DNA of 21,632 nucleotides from DASVXQ01 sp046727955 (GTDB lineage Bacteria > Actinomycetota > CALGFH01): the NCBI GenBank assembly GCA_046727955.1, contig JBKPDO010000343.1:1-21632 (forward strand), in the 5' to 3' direction. Position 1 is the stretch's first letter. Every line of letters begins with the position of its first letter. The position numbers and the translations under genes are program-made. Under the pieces are notes generated by a model. It was given only the letters and a program-made list of their open reading frames with translations. It had not been told where the DNA came from and did no database searches. Below are positions 12,599 to 21,632 of the stretch, in pieces.

Positions 12599-13324
12599 AT
12601 GAGTAGCGAGAAGAAGGAAGAGAGGCTCCTCAGAAGGATCAATCTCATCGCCGTCGCTGCCGGCGCGTTCGCCTCCATCTCCGCCGCGGTGCTGGCCTCC
12701 TATCTCGGGGTGGCGGGGACGCTGATCGGGGCGGCGCTGGCCAGCGTGGTCAGCTCCGTGGCCGGCGCGGTCTACACCGGGCTGCTGGCCTCCACCCGCG
12801 AACGGATCCAGCGCGGGCTGCGCCGGACGGCTGGCCAGGACAGCCAGCTCCGCGAGCTCGGGGAGCTGCGCGAGCGGACCGGGCGACTGAGCCTCGCCGG
12901 TCGCCTGGCGCGGTCCTGGCCCAGCTGGCTGCGCCGCCCGGCGACCCGCTGGCTGGTGGTCGGCGCGGCCGCGCTGCTGATGTTCGCGATCGCCATCGGC
13001 GCAGTCACCGGCATCGAGATGTTGATCCGCAAGCCGCTGGCGTCGGCGCTCGGCGGACACAACGAGGGCAGCGCGCGGACCTCGGTGGGCGCGGCCATGC
13101 GGGGATCGAGCAGCCAGCAGCCGGCCGGCCAGCAGCGTCAGCCCTCGTCCTCGACCACCCAGAGCGGGGGCAGCGGGGGCAGCGGGGGCAGCATCCCGTC
13201 CCAGTCGACCTCGACCCGGCAGACCGGGCCGCCGGCCAGCTCCACCACCTCGCCGGCGCCCTCCACCAGCGGCGTCCTGCCCTCAACCACGCCCTCGGGG
13301 CAGCCGCCGCCCTCCACCCGCTAG
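12599..13324 (+). CDS. membrane protein with long S/T/P-rich external tail
   Basis: Encodes 241 aa. A charged start (MSSEKKEERLLRR) leads into two adjoining hydrophobic segments (about 14-36 and 39-62). A basic, probably cytoplasmic loop follows (about 66-115, with RERIQRGLRRTAGQDSQLRE), then a third segment (about 119-142, WLVVGAAALLMFAIAIGAV). Residues 155-241 are low-complexity Ser/Thr/Pro/Gln with GGSGGSGGS, encoded by three 9-bp GGGGGCAGC repeats (13166-13192); with an odd number of segments this tail would lie outside the membrane. No family recognised. ATG at 12599 has only a weak GAGGG close upstream. It stands alone between a gene relic and a transporter. Confidence 0.7.
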   Translation: MSSEKKEERLLRRINLIAVAAGAFASISAAVLASYLGVAGTLIGAALASVVSSVAGAVYTGLLASTRERIQRGLRRTAGQDSQLRELGELRERTGRLSLAGRLARSWPSWLRRPATRWLVVGAAALLMFAIAIGAVTGIEMLIRKPLASALGGHNEGSARTSVGAAMRGSSSQQPAGQQRQPSSSTTQSGGSGGSGGSIPSQSTSTRQTGPPASSTTSPAPSTSGVLPSTTPSGQPPPSTR

Positions 13325-13357
13325 CCATCCGCCAGCCGCTGCCAGGTCGGCTGGGAT

Positions 13358-13385
13358 TTGCCAGTCGGCGAGTAATTCCTACCAT
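13358..13385 (+). promoter_or_regulatory. candidate promoter for the TauE/SafE gene
   Basis: TTGCCA (13358-13363) and TACCAT (13380-13385) are separated by 16 bases. The leader that follows contains a purine-rich run of GGGCAAGGGCA-type repeats (about 13412-13437) before the ribosome binding site. Confidence 0.35.
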
Positions 13386-13450
13386 GTCGGTCGGAGAAGA
13401 TGAGATTCACGGCAAGGGCAGGGCAAGGGCAAGGGTGAGGTGGTGTCAGC

Positions 13451-14431
13451 TTGCACGTCGATCCGCCGGTCGCCGTCGCCGGCCTGCTGGTGGGGTTCAC
13501 CGTAGGGCTCACCGGCATGGGTGGGGGCGCGCTCATGACCCCGATCCTCGTCCTGCTCTTCAAAGTCCAGCCGCTGGCGGCGGTCTCGAGCGACCTCGTC
13601 GCCGCGGTGATCATGAAGCCGGTTGGCGGCGGGGTGCACCTGCGCCGCGGGACCGTCAACTTCGCGCTGGTGCGGTGGCTGATGGTGGGCTCGGTGCCTG
13701 CCGCCTTCGCCGGTGTGCTGGTGCTCAGGCAGCTCGGCGACGGCCAGGTCATCCAGACGCGCGTCAAGCTGGCCCTGGGGGTCGCGCTGGTGCTGGCAGC
13801 TGGGTCGATCGCCGTCAAGGGGGTGCTGCAGGCCCGCGCCGCCCGGCGCGCAACCGGTGTGGCGGAGCCGCGGGTGAGCCCGGCGAGCGACGGAGAGCCA
13901 CGGCCCTTCCGCGCCCGCAGGCTGCCCACCATCGCGGTCGGAGCCGTTGGCGGCCTGGTCGTCGGCATGACCTCGGTGGGCTCCGGCTCGCTCATGATCG
14001 TGCTGCTCATGCTGCTGTACCCGGCCCTGACCTCGTCCGAGCTGGTCGGGACCGACCTGGTCCAGGCGATCCCGCTGGTCGGCTCGGCCGCGCTCGGGCA
14101 CGTGCTGTTCGGCGACTTCAAGCTGGACCTGACCACCTCGCTGCTGCTCGGCAGCCTGCCGGGGGTATACCTCGGGGCCAGGGTCTCCTCGCGTGCACCA
14201 GACGGGCTCATCCGGCCGGCGCTCGCCTTCATCCTGCTGGCGTCCGGGCTCAAGCTGGTCGGCCTCGGCATGGTCCAGCTGGTGCTGGTGCTGGTGGCGG
14301 TGGCGCTGCTCGCCACGGCGGTGTGCTTCGGCCTGCTGCGCGGCGCGTATACTGGCCCCCGCCTGGCGGCGCCCGCAGGTAACACAGGGGACGCGAGCGG
14401 GGAGCGCGCATCGGCCCGCCGGGCAAGGTAG
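13451..14431 (+). CDS. TauE/SafE-family membrane transporter
   Basis: Encodes 326 aa. The family exports or imports small sulfur-containing or organic anions across the inner membrane; the substrate here is unknown. Two related halves are visible: the first begins VGFTVGLTGMGGGALMTPIL (about 13-32), the second VGAVGGLVVGMTSVGSGSLM (about 160-179). Each glycine-rich motif is followed by three to four hydrophobic segments, with a basic cytoplasmic loop between them (about 125-155, ARRATGVAEPRVSPASDGEP). The C-terminus is a short polar tail. I use the TTG at 13451 because it is preceded by GAGGTGG at a normal distance and starts just before the first segment. It ends 46 bases before trigger factor. 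Confidence 0.85.
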   Translation: MHVDPPVAVAGLLVGFTVGLTGMGGGALMTPILVLLFKVQPLAAVSSDLVAAVIMKPVGGGVHLRRGTVNFALVRWLMVGSVPAAFAGVLVLRQLGDGQVIQTRVKLALGVALVLAAGSIAVKGVLQARAARRATGVAEPRVSPASDGEPRPFRARRLPTIAVGAVGGLVVGMTSVGSGSLMIVLLMLLYPALTSSELVGTDLVQAIPLVGSAALGHVLFGDFKLDLTTSLLLGSLPGVYLGARVSSRAPDGLIRPALAFILLASGLKLVGLGMVQLVLVLVAVALLATAVCFGLLRGAYTGPRLAAPAGNTGDASGERASARRAR

Positions 14432-14453
14432 CTTCCCCAGTCAGCTCGGTCTC

Positions 14454-14459
14454 TACAAT
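14454..14459 (+). promoter_or_regulatory. -10 box for trigger factor
   Basis: TACAAT lies in the short gap between the transporter and tig, 24 bases before the start codon and just before the GGAGG ribosome binding site. No clear -35 box is visible, so a regulator or alternative sigma factor may be involved. Confidence 0.4.
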
Positions 14460-14477
14460 CCCGTCCGGAGGCAACCC

Positions 14478-15836
14478 GTGCGTAGCACCGTTGAGCCCGT
14501 CGAGCCGACCAAGGTCAAGATCAACGTCGTGGTGGAGCCCGACGAGCTTGGTCCGGCGATCGAGCGGACCGCGCGCCGCCTGGGCCGCGAGGTGAGGGTG
14601 CCGGGCTTCCGCAAGGGCAAGGTGCCCCGCCAGGTGCTGGAGGCCCGCATCGGCCGCGACACGCTCATCGCCGAGGCGATCGAGCACGAGGCCGTGCCGG
14701 AGTTCTACGCCAAGGCGCTGGAGGAGCACGGCGTCGAGCCGCTCTCGCGCGCCAAGGTCGATCCGCCCGACTACAACGACGGCCTGCCACTGGAGTTCTC
14801 CGCGACGGTCGAGGTCAAGCCCAAGATCGACCTGCCGCCCTACCTGGGCGTCCAGGTGGACCGGCCCGAGCTCGAGGTGACCGACGAGCACGTCGACACC
14901 CAGCTCGACCAGCTCCGGGAGCGCTTCGCGCAGCTCGAGGTCATCGGCCGGCCGATCGCCAAGGGCGACTTCGCCCAGATCGACCTGCGCGCGACCCGCC
15001 ACACCGAGGAGATCCCGGACCTGTCGCGGACCGACTTCATGTACGAGGTCGGCTCCGGCACCGTGGTGCCGCAGCTCGACGAGCAGCTCGAGGGCACCCG
15101 CAAGGGCGACATCCTGCGCTTCAACGCCACCGTGCCGGAAGGGGCGGGGGAGATGGCCGGCCAGGAGGTCACCTTCACGGTGCTGGTCAAGGAGGGCAAG
15201 GCCAAGGTCCTGCCCGGCCTGGACGACGACTTCGCCCAGGAAGCCAGCGAGTTCGACACGCTCGACGAGCTCAAGGCGCACCTGCGCGAGCGTCTGGGGG
15301 AGGCCGCCGCTGGCCAGGTCCGGTCCGAGCTGGAGACCAGAGTGCTCCAGACCTATCTCGATCAGGTGGACGTGCCGCTGCCCGAGTCGATGGTCAGCGA
15401 CGAGCTGCAGTACCGCGCCAGCAGGTTCGTGCAGCAGCTCAACTTCATGGGCATGTCGCTGGAGCAGTACCTGGAGGGCGCGGAGACGACCCAGGAGCAG
15501 CTCGAGGCGGATCTGCGGGCACAGGCCGAGCGTGCGGTGAAGGCCCAGCTCGTGCTCGAGGCGGTGGCCGCGGCCGCGGGCCTGGAGGCCAGCGACGAGG
15601 AGGTCGAGGCCGAGATACGCCGGCAGGCCGAGCGGCTGGGCCGCGATCCCGAGGACGTCCGCAAGGCGCTGGGCGCAGGTCGGGCCAGCGCCATCCGCGG
15701 TGATATCCTGCGAACAAAGGCCCTCGCGCTCATGGTCGAGAACGCCGACGTCACTGCCCCGCGGGGTGGGGGCGAGGCCGAAGCGGTGGGGGCCACCGCA
15801 GCGCCGGACAGCGATGACAAAGCACCAAAGGAGTAA
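14478..15836 (+). CDS. tig: trigger factor, ribosome-bound chaperone and prolyl isomerase
   Basis: Encodes 452 aa, typical length. The protein binds the ribosomal exit tunnel and shields new chains. The N-terminal ribosome-binding domain carries the signature GFRKGKVPR at residues 43-51. The FKBP-like isomerase domain is at about 155-245 (KGDFAQIDL, YEVGSGTVVPQLDEQLEGTR, GQEVTFTVLV). The C-terminal chaperone domain is long and helical (from DDDFAQEASEFDTLDELK), ending in an acidic/alanine-rich tail. GTG at 14478 follows GGAGG by 6 bases; the frame is open further upstream, but that part overlaps the transporter gene. It is followed within 3-6 bases by clpP, the usual tig-clpP-clpX order. Confidence 0.96.
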   Translation: MRSTVEPVEPTKVKINVVVEPDELGPAIERTARRLGREVRVPGFRKGKVPRQVLEARIGRDTLIAEAIEHEAVPEFYAKALEEHGVEPLSRAKVDPPDYNDGLPLEFSATVEVKPKIDLPPYLGVQVDRPELEVTDEHVDTQLDQLRERFAQLEVIGRPIAKGDFAQIDLRATRHTEEIPDLSRTDFMYEVGSGTVVPQLDEQLEGTRKGDILRFNATVPEGAGEMAGQEVTFTVLVKEGKAKVLPGLDDDFAQEASEFDTLDELKAHLRERLGEAAAGQVRSELETRVLQTYLDQVDVPLPESMVSDELQYRASRFVQQLNFMGMSLEQYLEGAETTQEQLEADLRAQAERAVKAQLVLEAVAAAAGLEASDEEVEAEIRRQAERLGRDPEDVRKALGAGRASAIRGDILRTKALALMVENADVTAPRGGGEAEAVGATAAPDSDDKAPKE

Positions 15837-15842
15837 TGCGTG

Positions 15843-16484
15843 ATGCCGCCGATCTCGAGCTATCTGGTCCCGATGGTGGTCGAGCAGACCAGTCGGGGCG
15901 AGCGCTCGTTCGACATCTACTCGCGGCTGCTGAGCGAGCGGATCATCTTCGTCGGCACGCCGATCGACGACACCGTGGCCAACCTGGTCATGGCGCAGAT
16001 GATCCACCTCGAGGGCGAGGAGCCCGAGAAGGACATCCAGCTCTACATCAACTCGCCGGGCGGCTCGGTCACGTCGCTGCTGGCGATCTACGACACCATG
16101 CAGTACATCAAGCCGGACGTGGTGACCCTGTGCATGGGTCAGGCGGCCTCGGCGGCGGCGGTCCTGCTGGCCGCGGGCGCCAAGGGCAAGCGCTTCGGGC
16201 TGCCCCACTCGCGGGTGCTGATCCACCAGCCGAGCGGCGGCGCCGAGGGCCAGAGCGTTGACATCGAGATCCAGGCTCGTGAGATCCTGCGCATGCGGCG
16301 CATGCTCGACGAGATCCTTGCCGCGCACACCGGCCAGGACCTCGAGAAGATCTCTCGTGACACTGACCGCGATTTCATCATGACGGCTGAGCAGGCCAAG
16401 GAGTACGGCATCATCGACGAGATCATCGTCAGCCGTCGGGTTGCCGAGGAGCTGGTGGCGGCCTCGTCCAACGGGCGTCGCTAG
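15843..16484 (+). CDS. clpP: ClpP ATP-dependent protease catalytic subunit
   Basis: Encodes 213 aa. Serine peptidase that forms two stacked seven-member rings and degrades proteins unfolded by ClpX or ClpC. Catalytic triad visible: Ser103 in GQAASAAAVLL, His128 in RVLIHQPSGG and Asp177 in DTDRDFIM; the spacings of 25 and 49 residues equal those of E. coli ClpP. INSPGGSV, for oxyanion and substrate binding, is at about 69-76. The motif here reads QAASAAA rather than the common QAASMGA. ATG at 15843 is preceded by AAAGGAG (15827-15833) with 9 bases between; GTG at 15840 in the same frame is equally possible. Only one clpP copy is present, whereas many actinobacteria have clpP1-clpP2 in tandem. 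Confidence 0.96.
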   Translation: MPPISSYLVPMVVEQTSRGERSFDIYSRLLSERIIFVGTPIDDTVANLVMAQMIHLEGEEPEKDIQLYINSPGGSVTSLLAIYDTMQYIKPDVVTLCMGQAASAAAVLLAAGAKGKRFGLPHSRVLIHQPSGGAEGQSVDIEIQAREILRMRRMLDEILAAHTGQDLEKISRDTDRDFIMTAEQAKEYGIIDEIIVSRRVAEELVAASSNGRR

Positions 16485-16606
16485 ATTCTGGAAATGATGC
16501 TGGAAAGCTGTCCTACCGGACGCGTACGCTCCAGCAGTCGAGGTCGATCGGGGCACGGCGCAACAGCGGGGCATGGCGCGACAGCCGCACGAGGGGACTC
16601 GGACAG

Positions 16607-17887
<1,281 letters not shown>

Positions 17888-17941
17888 AGCGCGCCGGCGC
17901 GGCCGACTGAAGCCGTGCTCGAGATCCGACGAGACATTCTC

Positions 17942-17950
17942 TGTGGATAA
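17942..17950 (-). promoter_or_regulatory. perfect DnaA-box sequence
   Basis: The minus strand reads TTATCCACA, the classical DnaA-box consensus. It lies in the 149-base gap between clpX and the VOC gene. A single isolated box can be a regulatory DnaA site or chance. The same gap contains a 12-bp palindrome CGCGCCGGCGCG (17890-17901) after clpX, and AACCGTG twice (near 17968 and 17981); no confident promoter was found. Confidence 0.35.
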
Positions 17951-18036
17951 TCGTGTTCGGTGCGGGTAACCGTGTTGGGGAACCGTGCTAGAGTCCACCC
18001 GACCCGAACGTCCGTTCGAGTAGACTGGAGGCGGAC

Positions 18037-18807
18037 ATGCCCGAGGTAACATCCTACGATCCTGGCGTCCCCTGCTGGGTCGACCTTGCGACCAGCGACC
18101 CCGACGCCGCGCGCTCGTTCTACGGCACCCTGTTCGGCTGGGAGTACGAGATCGGGCCGGCCGAGACCATGTACTACTCGCAGGCGCTGGTCCGCGGCAA
18201 GCCGGTCGCGGCGATCTTCGGTCAGCCGCCGGAACAGGGCGCGATGCCGGTCGCCTGGACCACGTACTTCGCCACCGACAACGCGGACGCGACCTCCAAG
18301 CGGATCACCGACAGCGGCGGCGCCCTCAACATGGGACCGGACGACGTCATGGACCAGGGGCGCATGGTCATCGCGACCGACCCGAGCGGCGCGGTGTTCG
18401 GCCTGTGGCAGGCTGGCAAGTTTTTCGGCGCCGCTCTGGTCAGCGAGCCCGGCGCGTTCTCGTGGAACGAGCTGTCGACCCCTGACCTGGACGCGGCGCG
18501 CCGCTTCTACTCCGCCGTGTTCGGCTACGAGTGGGAGGACGTCGACACGGGTCCTGGGGGCCCGCCGTACGCGACCTTCGCCGTCGGCGGCCGCCCGGTG
18601 GGCGGGGCGATGTGGCAGAGCGACATTCCCCCCAACTGGGGGACGTATTTCTCGGTCGCCGACCCCGACGCCACCGTAGCCAAGGCGCAGGAGCGCGGCG
18701 GCGGCGTGCTCATGCCGGCGACGGACTCGCCGTACGGCCGCTTCGCGGTCCTGCGCGACCCGCAGGGCGGCGTCTTCTCGGTCACCCGCCTTCCTGACCA
18801 GCCCTGA
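18037..18807 (+). CDS. two-domain VOC (glyoxalase-fold) protein
   Basis: Encodes 256 aa made of two tandem vicinal-oxygen-chelate domains. The first starts VPCWVDLATSDPDAARSFYG (about 11-30), the second FSWNELSTPDLDAARRFYSA (about 143-162). Each has the D-x-x-A-A-R-x-F-Y helix and a closing strand (DPSGAVFGLWQ and DPQGGVFSVTR). The layout matches actinobacterial proteins annotated as CFP-30B/hydroxylase-like; the reaction is unknown. The metal positions are partly non-polar or altered, so metal chemistry is not assured. ATG at 18037 has GGAGG 5 bases upstream. A strong hairpin follows the stop. Confidence 0.9.
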   Translation: MPEVTSYDPGVPCWVDLATSDPDAARSFYGTLFGWEYEIGPAETMYYSQALVRGKPVAAIFGQPPEQGAMPVAWTTYFATDNADATSKRITDSGGALNMGPDDVMDQGRMVIATDPSGAVFGLWQAGKFFGAALVSEPGAFSWNELSTPDLDAARRFYSAVFGYEWEDVDTGPGGPPYATFAVGGRPVGGAMWQSDIPPNWGTYFSVADPDATVAKAQERGGGVLMPATDSPYGRFAVLRDPQGGVFSVTRLPDQP

Positions 18808-18817
18808 TCAGCGGAGC

Positions 18818-18858
18818 GCCGGGCGCCCCTCGGCCGAGTCCGGCCACGGGCGCCCGGC
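18818..18858. terminator. strong stem-loop after the VOC gene
   Basis: Perfect 11-bp arms GCCGGGCGCCC (18818-18828) and GGGCGCCCGGC (18848-18858) enclose a 19-base loop that itself begins with the palindrome CTCGGCCGAG. It lies 10 bases after the VOC stop codon. There is no T-tract; such stems are the usual actinobacterial terminators. Confidence 0.7.
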
Positions 18859-19112
18859 CCGCCGCTTGAGCGGAACGGGCAACCACCCGTACGCTTAGCC
18901 ATGCCCGGTGCACTCGACGAGGACGGTTGGTGACGTGAGCAGGTTCGCGGCGACGTTGGCGGCGCAGACCGCCGCTCTGCGAGTATCTGGCCGACTCGCA
19001 CGCTGAACCCTGAACCACCTCCAGGGCGCCCGTGCCTCCCTGACCCAACAGGCCGTGGCTGGCACGCCGTCCGGGAGCGGGCAACACCCGACCCAACCGA
19101 GGAGCGCATCCC
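18859..19112 (+). other. valS upstream region
   Basis: 254 bases with no convincing gene. It contains a short hairpin GCGGCG (18959-18964) and CGCCGC (18970-18975). I searched by eye for T-box leader elements, which control some aminoacyl-tRNA synthetase genes, and found no TGGNACCGCG core. The valS promoter must lie here, but no good -35/-10 pair stands out. Confidence 0.3.
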
Positions 19113-21632
19113 GTGACCGACGCCGCCGGGCGGCGCGAGCTGCCAAAGACCTATGACCCCCACGCGGTCGAAGGGCCGACCTACCAGCGCTGGCTGGAGA
19201 TGGGCGCGTTCCGGGCCGACCCCGGCGCCGAGCGCCCCCATTTCAGCATCGCCCTGCCGCCGCCGAACGTGACCGGGTCGCTGCACATGGGGCACGCCCT
19301 CGACCACACCTTCCAGGACTACCTCGCCCGCATGCAGCGGATGCGCGGCGAGGAGGTGCTGTGGCTGCCAGGTATGGACCACGCCGGCATCGCTACCCAG
19401 AACGTGGTCGAACGTGAGCTCGCCAAGGAAGGCAAGACTCGCTTCGACCTCGGGCGCGAGGCGTTCGTGGAGCGGGTGTGGGAATGGAAGGCGTCCTCGG
19501 GCGGCAAGATCCTCGGTCAGATGCAGCGGCTGGGCGACTCCGTGGACTGGTCCCGCGAGCGCTTCACCATGGACGAGGGCCTGTCGCGCGCGGTGCGCGA
19601 GGTCTTCGTCAGCCTCTACCAGCAGGGGCTGCTCTACCGCGGCCAGCGCATCATCAACTGGTGCCCGCGCTGCCTCACCGCGCTGTCCGACATCGAGGTC
19701 GAGCACGAGGAGGTCCCCGGCGAGCTCGCCTACCTGCGCTACCCGCTCACCGACGGGTCGGGCGCGCTGGTGGTGGCCACGTCCCGGGCCGAGACCATGC
19801 TCGGCGACACTGGCGTGGCCGTGCACCCCGACGACCTTCGCTACCGTCACGTGGTCGGCCGGACCGTGCGCCTGCCGCTGCTGGACCGGGAGATCCCGGT
19901 GGTGGCCGACGAGGCCGTGGACCGCGAGCTCGGCACCGGCGCGGTCAAGGTGACCCCGGCGCACGACCCCAACGACTACGAGATCGCCCGGCGGCACCAC
20001 CTGCCCGCGATCAACGTGCTCACCGAGGAGGCGGTGGTGAACGCCAACGGCGGCCGCTTCCAGGGGCTGGACCGCTACGCCGCGCGCGAGGCGGTGAAGG
20101 AGGCGCTGGCCGAGCAGGGGCTGCTGGAGCGGGTCGAGGCCGCGCCGCACGCCGTCGGGCACTGCTACCGCTGCAGGACCGAAGTGGAGCCGCGCCTGTC
20201 GATGCAGTGGTTCGTGGCCACCAGGCCGCTCGCGGACAAGGCGATGGCGGCGGTCCGCGACGGCGAGACCCGCTTCGAGCCGGCCCGCTACGAGAAGACC
20301 TTCTTCGGCTGGATGGAGAATATCCGCGACTGGTGCGTGTCGCGCCAGCTCTGGTGGGGCCACCGCATCCCCGCCTGGTACTGCCCTGACGGCCACGTCA
20401 CCGTGGCGCGCGAGGACCCCAGCGCCTGCGCCGAGTGCGGCTCGGCCGAGCTGCGCCAGGACGAGGACGTGCTGGACACCTGGTTCTCCAGCGGACTGTG
20501 GCCGCTGTCGACCCTCGGCTGGCCCGACGAGAGCGAGGACCTGAAAGCCTTCTACCCGACCTCGGTGCTGGTCACGGGGTACGACATCATCTTCTTCTGG
20601 GTCGCCCGGATGATGATGCTCTGCTGCCACTTCCGGCCCCCAACGCCCTTCCGGGTCGTGGCCATCCACGGGATGGTGCGCGACGCGCAGGGCAAGAAAA
20701 TGTCGAAGTCCTTCGGTAACGTCATCGACCCGCTCGAGCTGATGGACCGCTACGGCACCGACGCGCTGCGGTTCGCCCTGATCCGCGGGGCGAACCCGGG
20801 CAGCGACGTGCCGCTGGCCGAGGAGTGGGTCGAAGGCGGCCGCAATTTCGCCAACAAGCTCTGGAACCTGGGGCGCTTCGTGCTGTCGTCTGCCCCGTGC
20901 ACGGCACAACCGCTTTCGGGGGACCGCCGGAGGGGTCCGGGGAACCCCGAGGGGGTGCCCCGGTGGGTCGGGTCCCGGTGGATGGGGGGGAGCGAGCTCC
21001 CCCCACATGGATCGAGGGCCACGGAGAGATCCACCGCCGACCGGACGCTCGAGCTTCCCCCAGAGGCCGAAGACCTGCCTGCCGCGGGGCACCGCGGTCT
21101 TGCCGATCGCTGGCTGCTGTCGCGGCTGGAGCGGACCAGAGCGGCGGTGACCGCGGCCTACGACGCCTACGATCCGGCGGAGGCCGCCCGCCTGCTGCAC
21201 GCGTTCGCCTGGAGCGAGCTGGCGGACTGGGCGGTGGAGCTGGCCAAGCCGCGCCTGGCGGCGGGCGGGGACGACGCCCGAGGTGTCGGGGTGGTGCTCG
21301 CGTACGCCCTCGACGTGACCATGCGGCTGCTCCATCCGATCATGCCGTTCGTGACCGAGGAGCTTGGCCGCGCCCTGCGCGACGTGGACACGATCACCCT
21401 CGGGCCGTGGCCGCTCGAGCGGCCGGGGGACCTTGACGAGGCGGCTGAGGCCGAGATGGCCGACCTGCAGGAGGTGATCGCGGCGGTGCGCCGTTTCCGG
21501 GCCGAGCACGGCGTGCCGCCCGCGCGCCGGCCGCGCCTGGCGATCGTGGCCGCCGGCGAGCGGCAGGCCGCTCTGTTCCGCGCCGAGGCCGAGAGCATCC
21601 GCCGCCTGGCCCGCCTCGAGGCGGTCGAGGCC
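19113..21632 (+). CDS. valS: valyl-tRNA synthetase (3' end beyond the window)
   Basis: 840 codons are visible and the frame is open to the window edge. Class I synthetase that charges tRNA-Val and edits mischarged threonine. The HIGH motif is HMGH at 58-61, within PPPNVTGSLHMGHAL; KMSKS is at 529-533. The editing domain includes ATSRAETMLGDTGVAVHPDD, and zinc-binding-like cysteine pairs lie at CPRC and CYRC. After NFANKLWNLGRFVLSSA comes a GC-rich, P/G/R/S-rich insertion (about residues 594-660) before LADRWLLSRL, where relatives have a much shorter linker; the tRNA-binding helical domain then continues normally. GTG at 19113 follows GGAG by 8 bases. The C-terminal coiled-coil arm is not in the window. 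Confidence 0.95.
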   Translation, partial: MTDAAGRRELPKTYDPHAVEGPTYQRWLEMGAFRADPGAERPHFSIALPPPNVTGSLHMGHALDHTFQDYLARMQRMRGEEVLWLPGMDHAGIATQNVVERELAKEGKTRFDLGREAFVERVWEWKASSGGKILGQMQRLGDSVDWSRERFTMDEGLSRAVREVFVSLYQQGLLYRGQRIINWCPRCLTALSDIEVEHEEVPGELAYLRYPLTDGSGALVVATSRAETMLGDTGVAVHPDDLRYRHVVGRTVRLPLLDREIPVVADEAVDRELGTGAVKVTPAHDPNDYEIARRHHLPAINVLTEEAVVNANGGRFQGLDRYAAREAVKEALAEQGLLERVEAAPHAVGHCYRCRTEVEPRLSMQWFVATRPLADKAMAAVRDGETRFEPARYEKTFFGWMENIRDWCVSRQLWWGHRIPAWYCPDGHVTVAREDPSACAECGSAELRQDEDVLDTWFSSGLWPLSTLGWPDESEDLKAFYPTSVLVTGYDIIFFWVARMMMLCCHFRPPTPFRVVAIHGMVRDAQGKKMSKSFGNVIDPLELMDRYGTDALRFALIRGANPGSDVPLAEEWVEGGRNFANKLWNLGRFVLSSAPCTAQPLSGDRRRGPGNPEGVPRWVGSRWMGGSELPPHGSRATERSTADRTLELPPEAEDLPAAGHRGLADRWLLSRLERTRAAVTAAYDAYDPAEAARLLHAFAWSELADWAVELAKPRLAAGGDDARGVGVVLAYALDVTMRLLHPIMPFVTEELGRALRDVDTITLGPWPLERPGDLDEAAEAEMADLQEVIAAVRRFRAEHGVPPARRPRLAIVAAGERQAALFRAEAESIRRLARLEAVEA
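20892..21092 (+). other. in-frame GC-rich insertion within valS
   Basis: The protein segment from PCTAQPLSGDRRRGPGNPEG to about LPAAGHRG has no counterpart in ordinary ValRS and a composition unlike the rest of the enzyme. The DNA is full of G and C runs with short inverted repeats and contains the hairpin at 20983-21005. It keeps the reading frame. It looks like a palindromic repeat element captured as a linker. Confidence 0.55.
20983..21005. repeat. near-perfect hairpin, REP-like palindrome in valS
   Basis: Seven G residues (20984-20990), then AGC-GA-GCT, then six C residues (20999-21004), flanked by T and A. The stem is 9-10 bp with a 2-base centre. Such GGGGGG-AGC...GCT-CCCCCC palindromes are typical of dispersed intergenic repeats rather than coding DNA. 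Confidence 0.65.

Noticed and set aside
14250..16574. 774-codon open frame on the minus strand, opposite tig and clpP
   Set aside because: Antisense to two conserved genes; the leucine/arginine/aspartate-rich translation is a coding shadow.
18890..19112. T-box leader upstream of valS
   Set aside because: AGTA-like and TGGCAC bases occur, but there is no TGGNACCGCG core and no convincing specifier stem, so a T-box cannot be supported.
18525..21509. 994-codon open frame on the minus strand, opposite the VOC gene and valS
   Set aside because: It overlaps two well-supported genes in antisense, and its His/Arg/Gly-rich sequence shows no domain. It is a shadow of codon bias.

Overview
The window reads as a high-GC, Gram-positive actinobacterial chromosome: most codons end in G or C, GTG starts are common, genes are packed with 4-base overlaps, and the housekeeping block tig-clpP-clpX-valS has actinobacterial-type proteins. 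Genus cannot be named from the sequence alone.

Layout. (1) Positions 1-5300 look mobile: the last 33 codons of a probable transposase, a small two-helix membrane protein in lower-GC DNA, then a minus-strand transfer operon (promoter near 5275-5302, a 43-aa ORF, a 196-aa unknown protein, and a 1193-aa MobF/TraA relaxase-helicase). The relaxase end and the DNA just beyond it are packed with the hexamer GGTCGC. (2) Positions 5466-5672 hold the 5' half of a tRNA-Pro(UGG) gene that stops exactly at the end of the anticodon loop. A matching acceptor strand with ACCA lies about 160 bases further on. This fits the edge of an element integrated in tRNA-Pro. (3) Positions 5890-12600 are an accessory region of small regulator/stress pairs: TetR with a divergent SRPBCC protein, TetR with a divergent (clipped) pirin, and HxlR with a divergent YceI, each with palindromic operator candidates. 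A YciI-like protein and an unrecognised two-gene lower-GC insert (about 9190-10340) lie among them. The region is littered with gene remnants (small hydrophobic protein, sugar ABC ATPase, LtrA-like, HIT protein), so it has been rearranged repeatedly. (4) Positions 12600-21632 are conserved chromosome: a membrane protein with an S/T/P-rich tail, a TauE/SafE transporter, trigger factor, ClpP, ClpX, a double-VOC protein, and valS running off the window. valS carries an in-frame GC-rich insertion with a near-perfect hairpin.

How genes work together: trigger factor, ClpP and ClpX form the protein folding/degradation module. The three regulator-target pairs look like independent small-molecule or redox switches. 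The transfer genes could only mobilise DNA with help from elsewhere, because no coupling protein or type IV secretion gene is present in this window. All functional calls are by reading protein motifs; no database search was run.
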